64,000 nucleotides of DNA, taken from the NCBI RefSeq assembly GCF_014524565.1, contig NZ_CP060139.1, positions 1,991,501 through 2,055,500 on the forward strand, given 5' to 3'. Origin of the DNA: Croceimicrobium hydrocarbonivorans (GTDB lineage: Bacteria > Bacteroidota > Bacteroidia > Flavobacteriales > Schleiferiaceae). Of the stretch, positions 49,214-58,175 are shown piece after piece (within the stretch, counting starts at the first letter, position 1; each line of letters begins with the position of its first letter). Under the pieces are notes generated by a model. It saw nothing but the letters and a program-made list of their open reading frames with translations. It did no database searches and was not told where the DNA came from. Both the position numbers and the translations under genes were made by a program.

Positions 49214-50192
49214 TCCCGAATCAGATGCTTTTGAAAAGCGTGTAGACCTGAGTCGATTTAAAGCATCGCTGGAAAGGGTGAATGAGCAAATTGGCTCCTA
49301 TATCGTTGGGCAGCGCAAGGCCGTAGAACTATTACAGGTGGCGCTTATCGCGGATGGTCATGTCTTGATTGAAGGGGTGCCCGGGATTGCTAAAACCCAA
49401 TTGGCCAAGCTTATGGCCCGTGCCCTGGATTTAGATTTCTCAAGGGTGCAATTTACGCCAGACCTCATGCCTTCAGATATCCTGGGAACATCGGTATACA
49501 ACCAAAAACAAGGGGAGTTCGAGTTTAAATCCGGACCTGTATTCTCCAATGTGGTATTGGTGGATGAGATTAATCGGGCCCCAGCCAAAACTCAGGCGGC
49601 CTTATTTGAGGTGATGGAAGAAAGGCAGGTAACCATAGATGGACATCAACATAAAATGGATGAACCCTATCTGATTTTAGCCACCCAAAACCCCATTGAG
49701 CAAGAGGGCACCTATCGTTTGCCGGAAGCGCAATTGGATCGATTCCTCTTTAAAATTTCCATGGACTATCCTAGTTTAGATGAGGAGTTTGAGATTTTAA
49801 AATTGCATCAATCCCTGCAAGGCAAGCCAGAGGCCATGATTCAGAAGGCGCTTTCCAAGGAAGACATTCAGGAATTGCGCGCCACGGCCAAACAGATTCA
49901 TATTGAAGAGGATATTTTACGCTATATCGCTGCGATTGTAGATGCTACTCGCAATCAAGGTTCCTTATACCTTGGGGCTTCACCACGAGCTTCCTTGGCC
50001 TTGTTAAATAGTGCCCGTGCGCTGGCCGCCATTCAAGACCGTGATTTTGTAAGTCCGGATGATATTCGTTTCCTCGCTGCTCCGGTTTTAGCCCACCGGG
50101 TAATTCTAAGTCCCGAACGCGAAATGGAAGGCTTAAGCAGCGTAGAAGTATTGGATCAAATTGTAAGAAGCATCAAAGTACCCGGTTCTTGA
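49197..50192 (+). CDS. MoxR-family AAA+ ATPase
   Basis: The 331-residue protein has Walker A GVPGIAKTQ (Lys66-Thr67), Walker B VLVDEINRAPAKTQAAL (Asp123-Glu124), sensor 1 LILATQNPIEQEGTYRLPEAQLDRF and a C-terminal lid with ASPRASLALL and DDIRFLAAPVLAHRV. MoxR ATPases act as chaperone-like factors that help to mature protein complexes or to activate proteins with von Willebrand A domains. Its partner here is the DUF58 protein encoded next, starting with TTG inside its stop codon (4 nt overlap). Confidence 0.95.
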   Translation: MEENTNPESDAFEKRVDLSRFKASLERVNEQIGSYIVGQRKAVELLQVALIADGHVLIEGVPGIAKTQLAKLMARALDLDFSRVQFTPDLMPSDILGTSVYNQKQGEFEFKSGPVFSNVVLVDEINRAPAKTQAALFEVMEERQVTIDGHQHKMDEPYLILATQNPIEQEGTYRLPEAQLDRFLFKISMDYPSLDEEFEILKLHQSLQGKPEAMIQKALSKEDIQELRATAKQIHIEEDILRYIAAIVDATRNQGSLYLGASPRASLALLNSARALAAIQDRDFVSPDDIRFLAAPVLAHRVILSPEREMEGLSSVEVLDQIVRSIKVPGS

Positions 50193-51520
50193 AGCTAATT
50201 AGGAATCTATATTTCGGACCTAATTTTTACCGAATTACAGGTCTGTTAATTGGGCTTTGGATAGTAGCTTATCCCTTGCCTTTCCTGCTATTTCCAGTGC
50301 AAATCATTAGTCTGCTATACGCTGTGGTATTGCTCTGGGAAATAGTTTATCTCTTTCGGCGCCAAGCTAATATCGAAGCCCAAAGAGAAGTGTCGGATCG
50401 TTTGTCGAATGGTGATGCCAATCCGGTTCAAATCAAGCTTCTGAGCCTTTATAATAGTCCGGTAAAAATTGAGGTCTTGGATGAAATTCCCGCCCAATTT
50501 CAATTGCGGAATCATTCCTTTAAAGCTACCATTCAACCTTTGGAAGAATTAACTTGGGACTATCATTTACGCCCGGTTAAACGCGGACCCTATGAATTTG
50601 GGAAGCTGCGGATTTACGTTTCCTTTTTAAGTCATTCGATCCAAAGAGCTTTGGTTCACGACCTTAGTCGAACGGTAAAAACCTACCCTTCTTACCTGGA
50701 TTTACGACGCTATGAATTAATGGCCTTTAGCGATCAATTGCGTTTGCAGGGCCAAAAAAGAGTGCGTCAAATTGCGGTGAGCAAGGAGTTTGAGAAGATT
50801 GATAAATATGTAGAAGGCGATGATTACCGCCGTATTAATTGGAAAGCCACCGCGCGTACCGGCGATTTAATGGTGAACCACTATCGCGATGAGCGCAGCC
50901 AAAACATCTTGATGGCCATCGATAAAGGCCGGGCTATGAAAATGCCTTTCGGCGGAATGAGCTTATTGGATTATGCCATTAATGCCAGTCTCATGATTAG
51001 CAATGTGGCCTTAAAGAAAGGCGATCGAGCGGGAATGGTAAGCGTCCAAGATAAAGTGCAGGGCCAGGTGCTACCCGAATCGCGTGCCAGCCAGATGATG
51101 CGCATTATGGAAGCCTTGTACGCAGAGAAAACGGCCTATAAGGAAACGGATATGAGGGCCTTATACCGATGGTGTAGTTACAGCCTTAAGGAGCGCAGCT
51201 TGATTATGCTCTACAGCAATTTTGAATCCTTGCATGCCCTAAAACGACAATTGCCCTATCTCAAATTGATCAATCGCAGCCATCGTTTATTGCTGATCTT
51301 TTTCCTGAATGAAGAAGTGGAAGACATTAGCATGAAGGAGGCCAATAGCCTTCAGGAAGTGTATCGAAAAGCCCTGGCGGAAGATTTCGTTTTGGAGAAA
51401 CGCCGCATTGCCCATGCCCTGCAAAGGGAGGGAATTCAAACTCTATTGACTCGTCCGGAAGACCTCAATATCAAGGCCCTCAATAAATACCTAGAGATTA
51501 AGCAGCGGGGCTTAATCTAA
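50189..51520 (+). CDS. DUF58 (vWA-like) domain protein
   Basis: The 443-residue protein has two N-terminal membrane segments (ITGLLIGLWIVAYPLPFLLFPVQIISLLYAVV) and an immunoglobulin-like stretch. The DUF58 motif is complete: FEKIDKYVEGDDYRRINWKATARTGDLMVNHYRDERSQNILMAIDKGRAM, a circularly modified von Willebrand A domain. MoxR-DUF58 pairs are found in nearly all bacterial phyla. The TTG start overlaps the moxR stop codon (TTGA). The 3' end overlaps the convergent lipoprotein gene by 4 nt. Confidence 0.93.
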   Translation: MKLIRNLYFGPNFYRITGLLIGLWIVAYPLPFLLFPVQIISLLYAVVLLWEIVYLFRRQANIEAQREVSDRLSNGDANPVQIKLLSLYNSPVKIEVLDEIPAQFQLRNHSFKATIQPLEELTWDYHLRPVKRGPYEFGKLRIYVSFLSHSIQRALVHDLSRTVKTYPSYLDLRRYELMAFSDQLRLQGQKRVRQIAVSKEFEKIDKYVEGDDYRRINWKATARTGDLMVNHYRDERSQNILMAIDKGRAMKMPFGGMSLLDYAINASLMISNVALKKGDRAGMVSVQDKVQGQVLPESRASQMMRIMEALYAEKTAYKETDMRALYRWCSYSLKERSLIMLYSNFESLHALKRQLPYLKLINRSHRLLLIFFLNEEVEDISMKEANSLQEVYRKALAEDFVLEKRRIAHALQREGIQTLLTRPEDLNIKALNKYLEIKQRGLI

Positions 51521-52248
51521 AGCACATTGTAGATATCGGGCAAGAGCCATTCACTGCTATTACCTGCAGCATCCTTCACTTCCAATTTCACTTTAAAACT
51601 GGTGCCTGCCTGATAAGTGCTGCTGCCAGGAATGGAATGGTAGGAGGCCGCATTGCTTTGTCCGGCCAGAGCTATGCTATGACTGTAGATATCCGAGCCC
51701 AAAGACCCATTCCATTCAATTAATCGGATTTTGAGTTCATCCAGGGCTTTATTGTCTTGCAGCACATAGCTTACTTCAAAGAGAACACTGGGATTTTGAC
51801 TGAGCACCCCATTGGTTTGGGCATCCAAAATTTGGGGTTTTTCGGTATCGGGGTCTAGCACCACAAAGCTTTGTTCTACAATGCTTTCCTGACCATCTTC
51901 ATCGCCCGCCTTAACCAGAATATAATTGCGCCCCGTGATATTCAGGGTACTGGGAACTATTGCTTTAAAACGCAATTCATCATTTAAGCCCGAAATCCCT
52001 CTCTGAGAAAAGTGATACACGGTATTGCCGCCGCTCTCCGTACCCAGGCTAACTTCGGTAAAGGTCAGTCCACTGTCGTCGGAATAGACTATATGCACAT
52101 CAATGCTATCGGATAAATTGAGAGTATCGCTAGGGCTGATAATGCTAATGATGGGACTGGGGTTTTCTTCGGTGCCGCCAACGCCACAACTGCTAAGGCT
52201 AAGGCTCAATACCGCTAGGCTGGCCAAAAGGAATTTAGTCTTCATCAT
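51517..52248 (-). CDS. Putative lipoprotein with immunoglobulin-like domains, DUF4625-like
   Basis: The 243-residue product is a predicted lipoprotein (LAVLSLSLSSC, Cys21). It has two beta-sandwich-like domains: PIISIISPSDTLNLSDSIDVHIVYSDDSGL and LRFKAIVPSTLNITGRNYILVKAGDEDGQES, then a second beginning EKPQILDAQTNGVLS. This resembles DUF4625-type Bacteroidota lipoproteins, some of which are involved in surface attachment. The start may be either of two adjacent ATGs (52248 or 52245). It overlaps the upstream rmuC gene by 14 nt, so it is translated from the same mRNA. Confidence 0.72.
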   Translation of the reverse strand: MMKTKFLLASLAVLSLSLSSCGVGGTEENPSPIISIISPSDTLNLSDSIDVHIVYSDDSGLTFTEVSLGTESGGNTVYHFSQRGISGLNDELRFKAIVPSTLNITGRNYILVKAGDEDGQESIVEQSFVVLDPDTEKPQILDAQTNGVLSQNPSVLFEVSYVLQDNKALDELKIRLIEWNGSLGSDIYSHSIALAGQSNAASYHSIPGSSTYQAGTSFKVKLEVKDAAGNSSEWLLPDIYNVL

Positions 52249-53560
52249 GACTGTCGATTAAGCGATTATCCAATTTTTTCTGAGAGTTTACGGCTCCTAA
52301 TTCTTGTAATTTTTGAGCGCGGCTAACCAGGCTGCCTCTACCTTCACTGAGTTTATTCATAGCCGCATCGTAGGTCTTCTGGGCGGTAGCCATTTGATTT
52401 CCCAACTTCATTAGGTCATCCGAGAAGTTCACGAATTTGTCGAACATGGCTCCTGCCTGACGGGCAATTTCTTCCGCATTTTTATTCTGGGCATCCTGGC
52501 GCCAGATATAGCTAATGGTGCGTAGGGTAGCCAGCAGGGTAGAGGTGCTCACCAGCACAATATTCTTTTGCAGAGCCTTATCGAAGAGCTGAGGATCTTC
52601 GGCTAAAGCCAAATGCAAAGCCGGTTCATTGGCCACAAAGAGCATCACATAATCCGGTTGATTAACCCCAGGGAGATCCTGGTAATTTCGTTTACTCAGG
52701 CTGTCGATATGCCCATGGATGCTAAGCAAATGCTCTTTCAAGAAGCGTGCTTTCTCGGCTTCATCTTCGCTTTCCACATAGCGCAGGTAGGCGGTAAGTG
52801 AAACTTTAGAATCCAGAATTAAATGCTTTCCATCGGGGAGGTCAAGCAGAAAGTCGGGACGTTGATTTTGATTTTCGCTATTCTTAAAGTTCACCTCCTT
52901 ACGATAGTGGATGTCCTTTTGCAAGCCTGCCGATTCGAGGATGCGCTCTAATTGGTATTCGCCCCAATTACCCTGGGTTTTACTCTCTCCTTTAAGGGCT
53001 TGGGTGAGGGAATGCGCTTCGGCCTTAAGGCTGTGGTTAAGCTCTTGTAAGCTTTTGATTTGCTGAATGAGCGCAGAGTTACGCTCGGCACCCTCCAAAT
53101 TAGTGCGACTTACTTTTTCTTGAAACTCTTTAATCTTTTCATTCAAGGGTTTTAAAATACCCTCGATGTTCTCCTTATTGGTTTGGGTAAAGCGCTCGCT
53201 TTTTTCCTCCAAGATCTTTTGAGCCAGGTTTTGGAATTGCTCGCTAAACTGCTTTTGGAGATCGCTTAATTCAGATTTCTGCTCCTTTAAACGCTCTTGT
53301 GCATGATCTACTTCGGCCCTGAGCCTGGCCTTATCTTCACTATAAGATTGGATTTGCTGACGCAGATTTTGGAGCTCGGCTTCCACGCTTTGGATGCGTT
53401 CTTCGGCGCTTTGTGCCTTGGACTGCCAAAGGGCTAAATCATTCTTCAATTGGTTTTTTTCGGCTTCCAGAGCCGGATGGGGTCTTTTTTGGTTAATCCA
53501 CCAGGCCAGGGCAAAACCCAGTACAAATGCCAGGGGGATAAAGAGATACACTAAACTCAT
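52235..53560 (-). CDS. rmuC: DNA recombination protein RmuC
   Basis: The 441-residue protein has an N-terminal membrane anchor (VYLFIPLAFVLGFALAWWIN), a coiled coil of about 150 residues, and the RmuC nuclease-like domain. The latter includes NWGEYQLERILESAGL, QRPDFLLDLPDGKHLILDSKVSLTAYLRYVE and QAGAMFDKFVNFSDDL. RmuC limits DNA rearrangements at inverted repeats and takes part in defence-like DNA processing in E. coli. The LDSK core is visible. It follows marC with ATGA overlap. Confidence 0.94.
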   Translation of the reverse strand: MSLVYLFIPLAFVLGFALAWWINQKRPHPALEAEKNQLKNDLALWQSKAQSAEERIQSVEAELQNLRQQIQSYSEDKARLRAEVDHAQERLKEQKSELSDLQKQFSEQFQNLAQKILEEKSERFTQTNKENIEGILKPLNEKIKEFQEKVSRTNLEGAERNSALIQQIKSLQELNHSLKAEAHSLTQALKGESKTQGNWGEYQLERILESAGLQKDIHYRKEVNFKNSENQNQRPDFLLDLPDGKHLILDSKVSLTAYLRYVESEDEAEKARFLKEHLLSIHGHIDSLSKRNYQDLPGVNQPDYVMLFVANEPALHLALAEDPQLFDKALQKNIVLVSTSTLLATLRTISYIWRQDAQNKNAEEIARQAGAMFDKFVNFSDDLMKLGNQMATAQKTYDAAMNKLSEGRGSLVSRAQKLQELGAVNSQKKLDNRLIDSHDED

Positions 53561-54219
53561 ACACTAAAATTATGGTAGAGGGTAAAGACACCTTTTAAGA
53601 ACATTTGGGCGGCCAGCGAACCTACTACCAGACCCATAATACGGTTAAATACTTTGAGGCCATTATCGCCCAAAGCCTTTTTAATAAAGGGCATGCGCTG
53701 TAAGATAATCAAGGCAGCAATGCTAACGATAATAATGGCCACAATTCCACTTACATAGTCCATCCAACCCTCGGCGGCGATGCTCATATTAATTATGGTG
53801 GTAAGCATACCGGCGCCCACCATAACGGGGATCGCCAAAGGCACCACGCTTATGTCATCTCGTTTTTCCGCTGCTTTTTGATCTTTCTCATTATGATTCA
53901 CTTTTTTGCCATGGCCTTGCACCATGTTTAAACCCATGATAAAGAGAATAGTACCCCCGAAAATGCGCAGACCAGCCGGGGAAATGCCAAAGAATTGAAA
54001 GATATAGGTACCCAACAAAAAGGAAATAATCATGGTAAGGAAAGCCGCTTTCATGGTTTTCCTGGATACATGACGAATCTCTTCACGGGGGGCGTTCTCA
54101 TCTAAAAGTCCCAGCATGATTACCCCTACGGATAAGGGATTCATAATGGTGAAGAGTGAAATACTGTCTGAAAGAATACTACGTAAAAGGTCCAGAATCA
54201 TTTGAGGGTATTGAAGCAT
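53557..54219 (-). CDS. MarC family integral membrane protein
   Basis: The protein has about 220 residues and six membrane segments, and includes FTIMNPLSVGVIMLGLL, which holds the conserved MNPxxxxxxF/L motif of MarC/NAAT proteins. FFGISPAGLRIFGGTILFIMGLNMV and VPLAIPVMVGAGMLTTIIN complete the pattern. A histidine and lysine-rich loop (GHGKKVNHNEKDQKAAEKRDD) lies in the middle. Substrate is unknown; a drug link for E. coli MarC was not upheld. The ATG at 54219 is used rather than the TTG just upstream; 54201 is a further option. It overlaps rmuC by 4 nt. Confidence 0.9.
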   Translation of the reverse strand: MLQYPQMILDLLRSILSDSISLFTIMNPLSVGVIMLGLLDENAPREEIRHVSRKTMKAAFLTMIISFLLGTYIFQFFGISPAGLRIFGGTILFIMGLNMVQGHGKKVNHNEKDQKAAEKRDDISVVPLAIPVMVGAGMLTTIINMSIAAEGWMDYVSGIVAIIIVSIAALIILQRMPFIKKALGDNGLKVFNRIMGLVVGSLAAQMFLKGVFTLYHNFSV

Positions 54220-54312
54220 CAAAATAACTAAATGCTAAGCAAACCTGCCCTTTCTTGGGAGCCAGATTGCAGAATCTGTATTTGGGACGCTTGCAATTCT
54301 TATTTTTGGGAG

Positions 54313-55188
54313 ATGGACATCCAGTTCCCCAATCTAATCCATCATGCCATCCCCTTTTTTGTGGCATTTGTTCTGCTGGAGATCGTGCTAACGGCTTGGC
54401 GGCGTATTCCTACTTATCAGGCTAAGGATGCTTTAAGCAGCATCGCCATGGGCTTGGGTAATGTAGGCGTGGGCTTTATTAGCAAAGCTTTGATTTTTGG
54501 GGCTTATACCCTGGTCTATCAGTTTCGGATTTTCACCTTGGACTTTAGCTGGTGGATGTGGATCTTACTCTTTTTGGGAGATGATTTATCCTATTATTGG
54601 TTTCATCGCACTTCTCATAATGTGCGCTATTTCTGGGCCAGTCATATTGTACATCACAGTTCACAGAATTACAATTTGGCCACTGCCCTGCGCCAAACCT
54701 GGACTGGAGGCCTTACCGGAAGTTTTATCTTTTACCTCTGGTTGCCCCTCTTAGGCTTTCATCCACTGGCCATCCTCTTTATGCACAGCATTAGTCTTTT
54801 GTATCAGTTTTGGATTCACACCGAGCTTATTGACCGCATGCCCCGTTGGTTCGAGTATATCTTTAATACTCCATCCCATCATCGGGTGCACCATAGTAGC
54901 GATACCAAGTATTTGGATCGCAATCATGCCGGGATATTAATTATTTGGGATCGGATGTTTGGCACTTTTATCGAAGAGGATGAGCATCCCCATTATGGGC
55001 TCACCAAGAATATTCATAGCTTTAACCCACTGTATATCGCTACGCATGAATGGATTGCGATTTTTCAGGATATCCGAAAACACCCTAAATATTTCTGGTC
55101 TTACTTATTCGGCCCACCGGGCTGGAGTCATGATGGTTCCCGAAAAACCAGTGCCCAGCTCCGTGCGGAAATGCAAGATTCTGAATGA
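54313..55188 (+). CDS. Sterol desaturase / fatty acid hydroxylase family protein
   Basis: The 291-residue membrane protein has the diiron histidine boxes of the fatty acid hydroxylase superfamily: YYWFHRTSHNVRYFWASHIVHHSS (HxxxH and HxxHH) and FNTPSHHRVHHSSD with a DRNHAG box. Four membrane spans surround them. Substrates may be sterols, hopanoid-like or fatty acyl lipids, or carotenoids; none can be chosen. The ATG at 54313 was preferred over an upstream frame extension to 54232. A promoter-like TATTTTTG (54301-54308) is only 4 nt before it. ATGA overlap couples it to the aspartyl protease gene. Confidence 0.88.
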   Translation: MDIQFPNLIHHAIPFFVAFVLLEIVLTAWRRIPTYQAKDALSSIAMGLGNVGVGFISKALIFGAYTLVYQFRIFTLDFSWWMWILLFLGDDLSYYWFHRTSHNVRYFWASHIVHHSSQNYNLATALRQTWTGGLTGSFIFYLWLPLLGFHPLAILFMHSISLLYQFWIHTELIDRMPRWFEYIFNTPSHHRVHHSSDTKYLDRNHAGILIIWDRMFGTFIEEDEHPHYGLTKNIHSFNPLYIATHEWIAIFQDIRKHPKYFWSYLFGPPGWSHDGSRKTSAQLRAEMQDSE

Positions 55189-56162
55189 GAACCTGGATAG
55201 GCATATTCCTAATGCTTTGCAGCATCTCCCTTTGGGGGGAAGAGCCGCCTGAACTATCCTTTAGTTCGGGAGCTTATAATCAGCGCTTAATTATGCAGCG
55301 CCCTGTGCCCAAGGGCGATTTCCAACGCATGGTAATCCCGGTAAAGCGGGTGGGTAATTTGATTATCGTTGAGGCCACGGTGGATGGGATTCGCGGCAAT
55401 TTCATTTTCGATACCGGTGCGCCTTATTTGGTTTTAAATGCCACCTATTTCCGCGATTACAAAGAAGAGAAAGGTCATATTGCTACCGATGTAACCGGCA
55501 AACTCAATACCCAGCGTACCACCGAAGTGGAGCGACTCAAAGTAATGGGGATGTACTATGAAAACCTGGAGGCCGATGTGAGTGATTTATCCACTATTGA
55601 AAATAAGAGAGGCATTCAGGTTTTAGGCCTGTTAGGAGTGAATCTCTTTATGCGGATGGAGATCGAAATCAATCTGCAAGCCGAACAATTAATCGTGTAT
55701 CGCACCGATCGCGAAGGCCGACGTTTAGAACAGCCGACCTACCGAATGGAAGGCGATTATCACAAATCCTTCGAATTACGAAACAACGCCATTATCGCCA
55801 GCGGTACCATTGCTGGTCAAAGTTTGAATTTTTGCTTTGATACCGGAGCAGAGGCTTTATTGCTGGATAATGATTTGGATGAAGATGTGTATACCGAAAT
55901 GCGTATTGTACGTCGCTCAACTCTAACGGGTGCGGCTGGTTCCAGTACCGAGGTGCTTTTTGGAGCCCTGCGGGAAATGGAGTTTGGACCCACTTTAAAA
56001 AGCTGTCAGGTGATGATTGCCGACCTCGAAGAAATTGGTCGGGCCTATGGCTTTCCCGTCGATGGATTTGTGGGCTATGATCTCTTGCGAATGGGCTCAG
56101 TCTGTATTAATTTTAAGACTAAGGAACTTATTGTCAATGTTTTTAGGAAGGAGCATGAATAG
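55185..56162 (+). CDS. Exported two-lobe retropepsin-like aspartyl protease
   Basis: The 325-residue product has a signal peptide (IGIFLMLCSISLWGEE) and two retropepsin-like halves, each with a DTG active-site triplet: NFIFDTGAPYLVLN and NFCFDTGAEALLLDN. Glycine-rich flaps lie between them. Two DTG lobes on one chain could form a single pepsin-like active site, unlike the usual dimer of single retropepsin domains. It is flanked by overlapping genes on both sides: ATGA with the hydroxylase gene and 8 nt with the CBM48 protein gene. Proteolytic targets are unknown. Confidence 0.85.
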   Translation: MRTWIGIFLMLCSISLWGEEPPELSFSSGAYNQRLIMQRPVPKGDFQRMVIPVKRVGNLIIVEATVDGIRGNFIFDTGAPYLVLNATYFRDYKEEKGHIATDVTGKLNTQRTTEVERLKVMGMYYENLEADVSDLSTIENKRGIQVLGLLGVNLFMRMEIEINLQAEQLIVYRTDREGRRLEQPTYRMEGDYHKSFELRNNAIIASGTIAGQSLNFCFDTGAEALLLDNDLDEDVYTEMRIVRRSTLTGAAGSSTEVLFGALREMEFGPTLKSCQVMIADLEEIGRAYGFPVDGFVGYDLLRMGSVCINFKTKELIVNVFRKEHE

Positions 56163-57576
56163 GATAATTGGAATAGTACTCCTTTTAATTGGCACCGCTT
56201 TTAGCAGCTTGGCGCAGGATAAGGGTATCGCCTATAAAATTGTAGGTAAAGACCTTTATTGTTCCATTGATCGCTCTTTGCCCCAAAGTCAAATTGATAG
56301 TTTATTGGGCACCTGCGATATCGACTTCAGCAATTTGGAAGCCATGCTACGCAGCGGAGAAAGCAGCGCCGACCATTGGCAGGTGGAGGCCATTGAGCCC
56401 CATCGTATCGTACTTAAGAAACCTTTGAAAAGCCTCACGGGTAAAGCGGAAAATCAGAAGGATTTAATTGTGCTCCTTAATGAGGAAATTGAGTCTAGCG
56501 TTGAGGATTACCGCTTTGGCTATAATATGTTTCACAAACCTGCTGTGATTGAGCTGGAAAACGGATTAACACGCTTTTTCCTCAAGGTAGAAGGGGGCAA
56601 GCCGCATAGTATTTTTATCAGTGGCACTTTTAATGAGTGGAGCACCAGCGCTAATCCAATGGAAGCCTGCGACAGTGGTTACTATGTTGATCTTAAATTG
56701 GGCGTAGGTCCACATTATTATAAGTACATCGTAAATGGCTATTGGCTGCTCGATCCCCGTAATCAATTGAAGGAATCGGATGGGGAAGGCAATGAAAATT
56801 CAGTGTATTTCAAATGCAATTATACCTTCCGCTTAAATGGCTATACTAATGCCAAACGGGTGAATTTGGCGGGCTCCTTTAATGATTGGAATGATAATCG
56901 GTTTACCCTGCGTAGGGTGCCGGGCGGCTGGCAGCGTAAATGCTATGTGAAGGAAGGGACCCATGCCTATAAGTATGTAGTCGATGGTGAATGGATACTT
57001 GATCCGGATAATCCGGTGAAGCGCGATGACGGCGCTGGTAACCAGAACTCTTTTATGTCGGTTGGCGATAGTATTGTTTTCTATTACCCCCGCGATTTGG
57101 ATGCCCGCTTTGTGGTGCTCAGTGGCAGCTTTAATGGCTGGAATGCCGAGGAACTGCGCATGCAGAAAACTGACAGTGGCTGGGTACTGCCTTATGTGCT
57201 GGCAGCGGGAAATTATGAGTATCGCTTTAGAGTAGCGGATAAAATGGAATGGCAATTAGATCCACTAAATCCAATTAGCTCCGGGCCCTATGAAACCAAG
57301 AATTCAGTAGTAAGCGTAAAGGCCAATCACCATTTCTTTTTCCCCCGCACACGAGGAGTGGATGAAGTAATCCTAACGGGTGATTTTAATGGCTGGAATG
57401 AGCATGGCTATTATATGGAGCGCCGTGCGGATGGCTGGCATGCAGATCTGTATCTGCCGAAAGGCAAGACCCGCTATAAGTTTATTGTAGACGGAAAATG
57501 GATTAAAGACCCCTCCAATCCGCTTTTCGAACCCAATGAATACGATGACTATAATTCCGTGATCTGGGTAAAATAA
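56155..57576 (+). CDS. Secreted protein with four tandem CBM48/AMPK-type glycogen-binding modules
   Basis: From the ATG at 56155 the product has 473 residues. After a signal peptide (GIVLLLIGTAFSSLAQ) and a 115-residue N-terminal domain there are four similar modules, at about 139-220, 224-304, 306-389 and 391-473. Each has a GxFNxW core (GTFNEW, GSFNDW, GSFNGW, GDFNGW), a YKYIV/YKYVV/YEYRF/YKFIV strand and a WLLDPRNQ/WILDPDNP/WQLDPLNP/WIKDPSNP loop, the pattern of CBM48 and AMPK-beta glycogen-binding domains. No catalytic domain is visible. A frame extension to 56017 would overlap the protease gene by 145 nt and was rejected. Confidence 0.88.
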   Translation: MNRIIGIVLLLIGTAFSSLAQDKGIAYKIVGKDLYCSIDRSLPQSQIDSLLGTCDIDFSNLEAMLRSGESSADHWQVEAIEPHRIVLKKPLKSLTGKAENQKDLIVLLNEEIESSVEDYRFGYNMFHKPAVIELENGLTRFFLKVEGGKPHSIFISGTFNEWSTSANPMEACDSGYYVDLKLGVGPHYYKYIVNGYWLLDPRNQLKESDGEGNENSVYFKCNYTFRLNGYTNAKRVNLAGSFNDWNDNRFTLRRVPGGWQRKCYVKEGTHAYKYVVDGEWILDPDNPVKRDDGAGNQNSFMSVGDSIVFYYPRDLDARFVVLSGSFNGWNAEELRMQKTDSGWVLPYVLAAGNYEYRFRVADKMEWQLDPLNPISSGPYETKNSVVSVKANHHFFFPRTRGVDEVILTGDFNGWNEHGYYMERRADGWHADLYLPKGKTRYKFIVDGKWIKDPSNPLFEPNEYDDYNSVIWVK

Positions 57577-58151
57577 TGCCTCATTTCATGCGCTTGCGAA
57601 ACTGCATACCCCTTCTATTTATTGGACTCTTAGCTGCTTGTCAAAACCCCGCGGAGCGAAAGCAAGTACAGGCATTTGATCAATACCTTGCTTCTTTAGA
57701 TCAGCTCGAGATCCCTTTTAACTGCAATAGCAATCCCCACTTTGAATTAAAGCTGAAGTCACAGAATTTCAATCCTGAGCTTCATGCCAAATTCAAGTAC
57801 CAGTGGGCCACGGAACCTTTGGGAATATTATTTCAGGATTCTACTAAGGTATTAGTGGTGGATTTGGTTCCGGGTGATATAGCCATGGTTCCGGTTTTTA
57901 TGTCTTATGATTTAAAAGGAAACAAGCTGGATTCACTTAATCCCTGGGATAAATCGGGTTGGGACCCCTGGTATCAGGGCGTGGAATACCTTACCGTAAC
58001 TAAGGGTAGGACTATTGAAATTGTGGATACAGTTAATCAATGGTCCGAAGTGCATCCAAATCCGGGTGAAAACCCGAAGGAGGCGACTGAAACAAAGACC
58101 GGTAAGAGTCAATATTTTTGGTTAGGGAACGGCCATTTTAAAGAGAGCTAA
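57576..58151 (+). CDS. Unknown lipoprotein downstream of the CBM48 protein
   Basis: Not recognised. The product (191 residues from 57576; 187 from the ATG at 57588, which better fits the signal) is a predicted lipoprotein (CIPLLFIGLLAAC). The body includes IPFNCNSNPHFELKLKSQNF and ALVVDLVPGDIAMVPVFMSYDLKGNKLDSL. The first ATG shares one base with the CBM48 protein's stop codon, giving strong coupling in the hydroxylase-protease-CBM48 gene set. Confidence 0.75.
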   Translation: MPHFMRLRNCIPLLFIGLLAACQNPAERKQVQAFDQYLASLDQLEIPFNCNSNPHFELKLKSQNFNPELHAKFKYQWATEPLGILFQDSTKVLVVDLVPGDIAMVPVFMSYDLKGNKLDSLNPWDKSGWDPWYQGVEYLTVTKGRTIEIVDTVNQWSEVHPNPGENPKEATETKTGKSQYFWLGNGHFKES

Positions 58152-58175
58152 AGCATCGAAAACTAAGACCTACCT

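Noticed and set aside
56017-56154. N-terminal extension of the CBM48 protein.
   Set aside because: It is a shadow frame of the aspartyl protease gene; the signal peptide starts at the ATG at 56155.
56566-57255. Minus-strand frames of 66 and 140 residues opposite the CBM48 modules.
   Set aside because: They reflect the repeated coding pattern of the real gene on the other strand.
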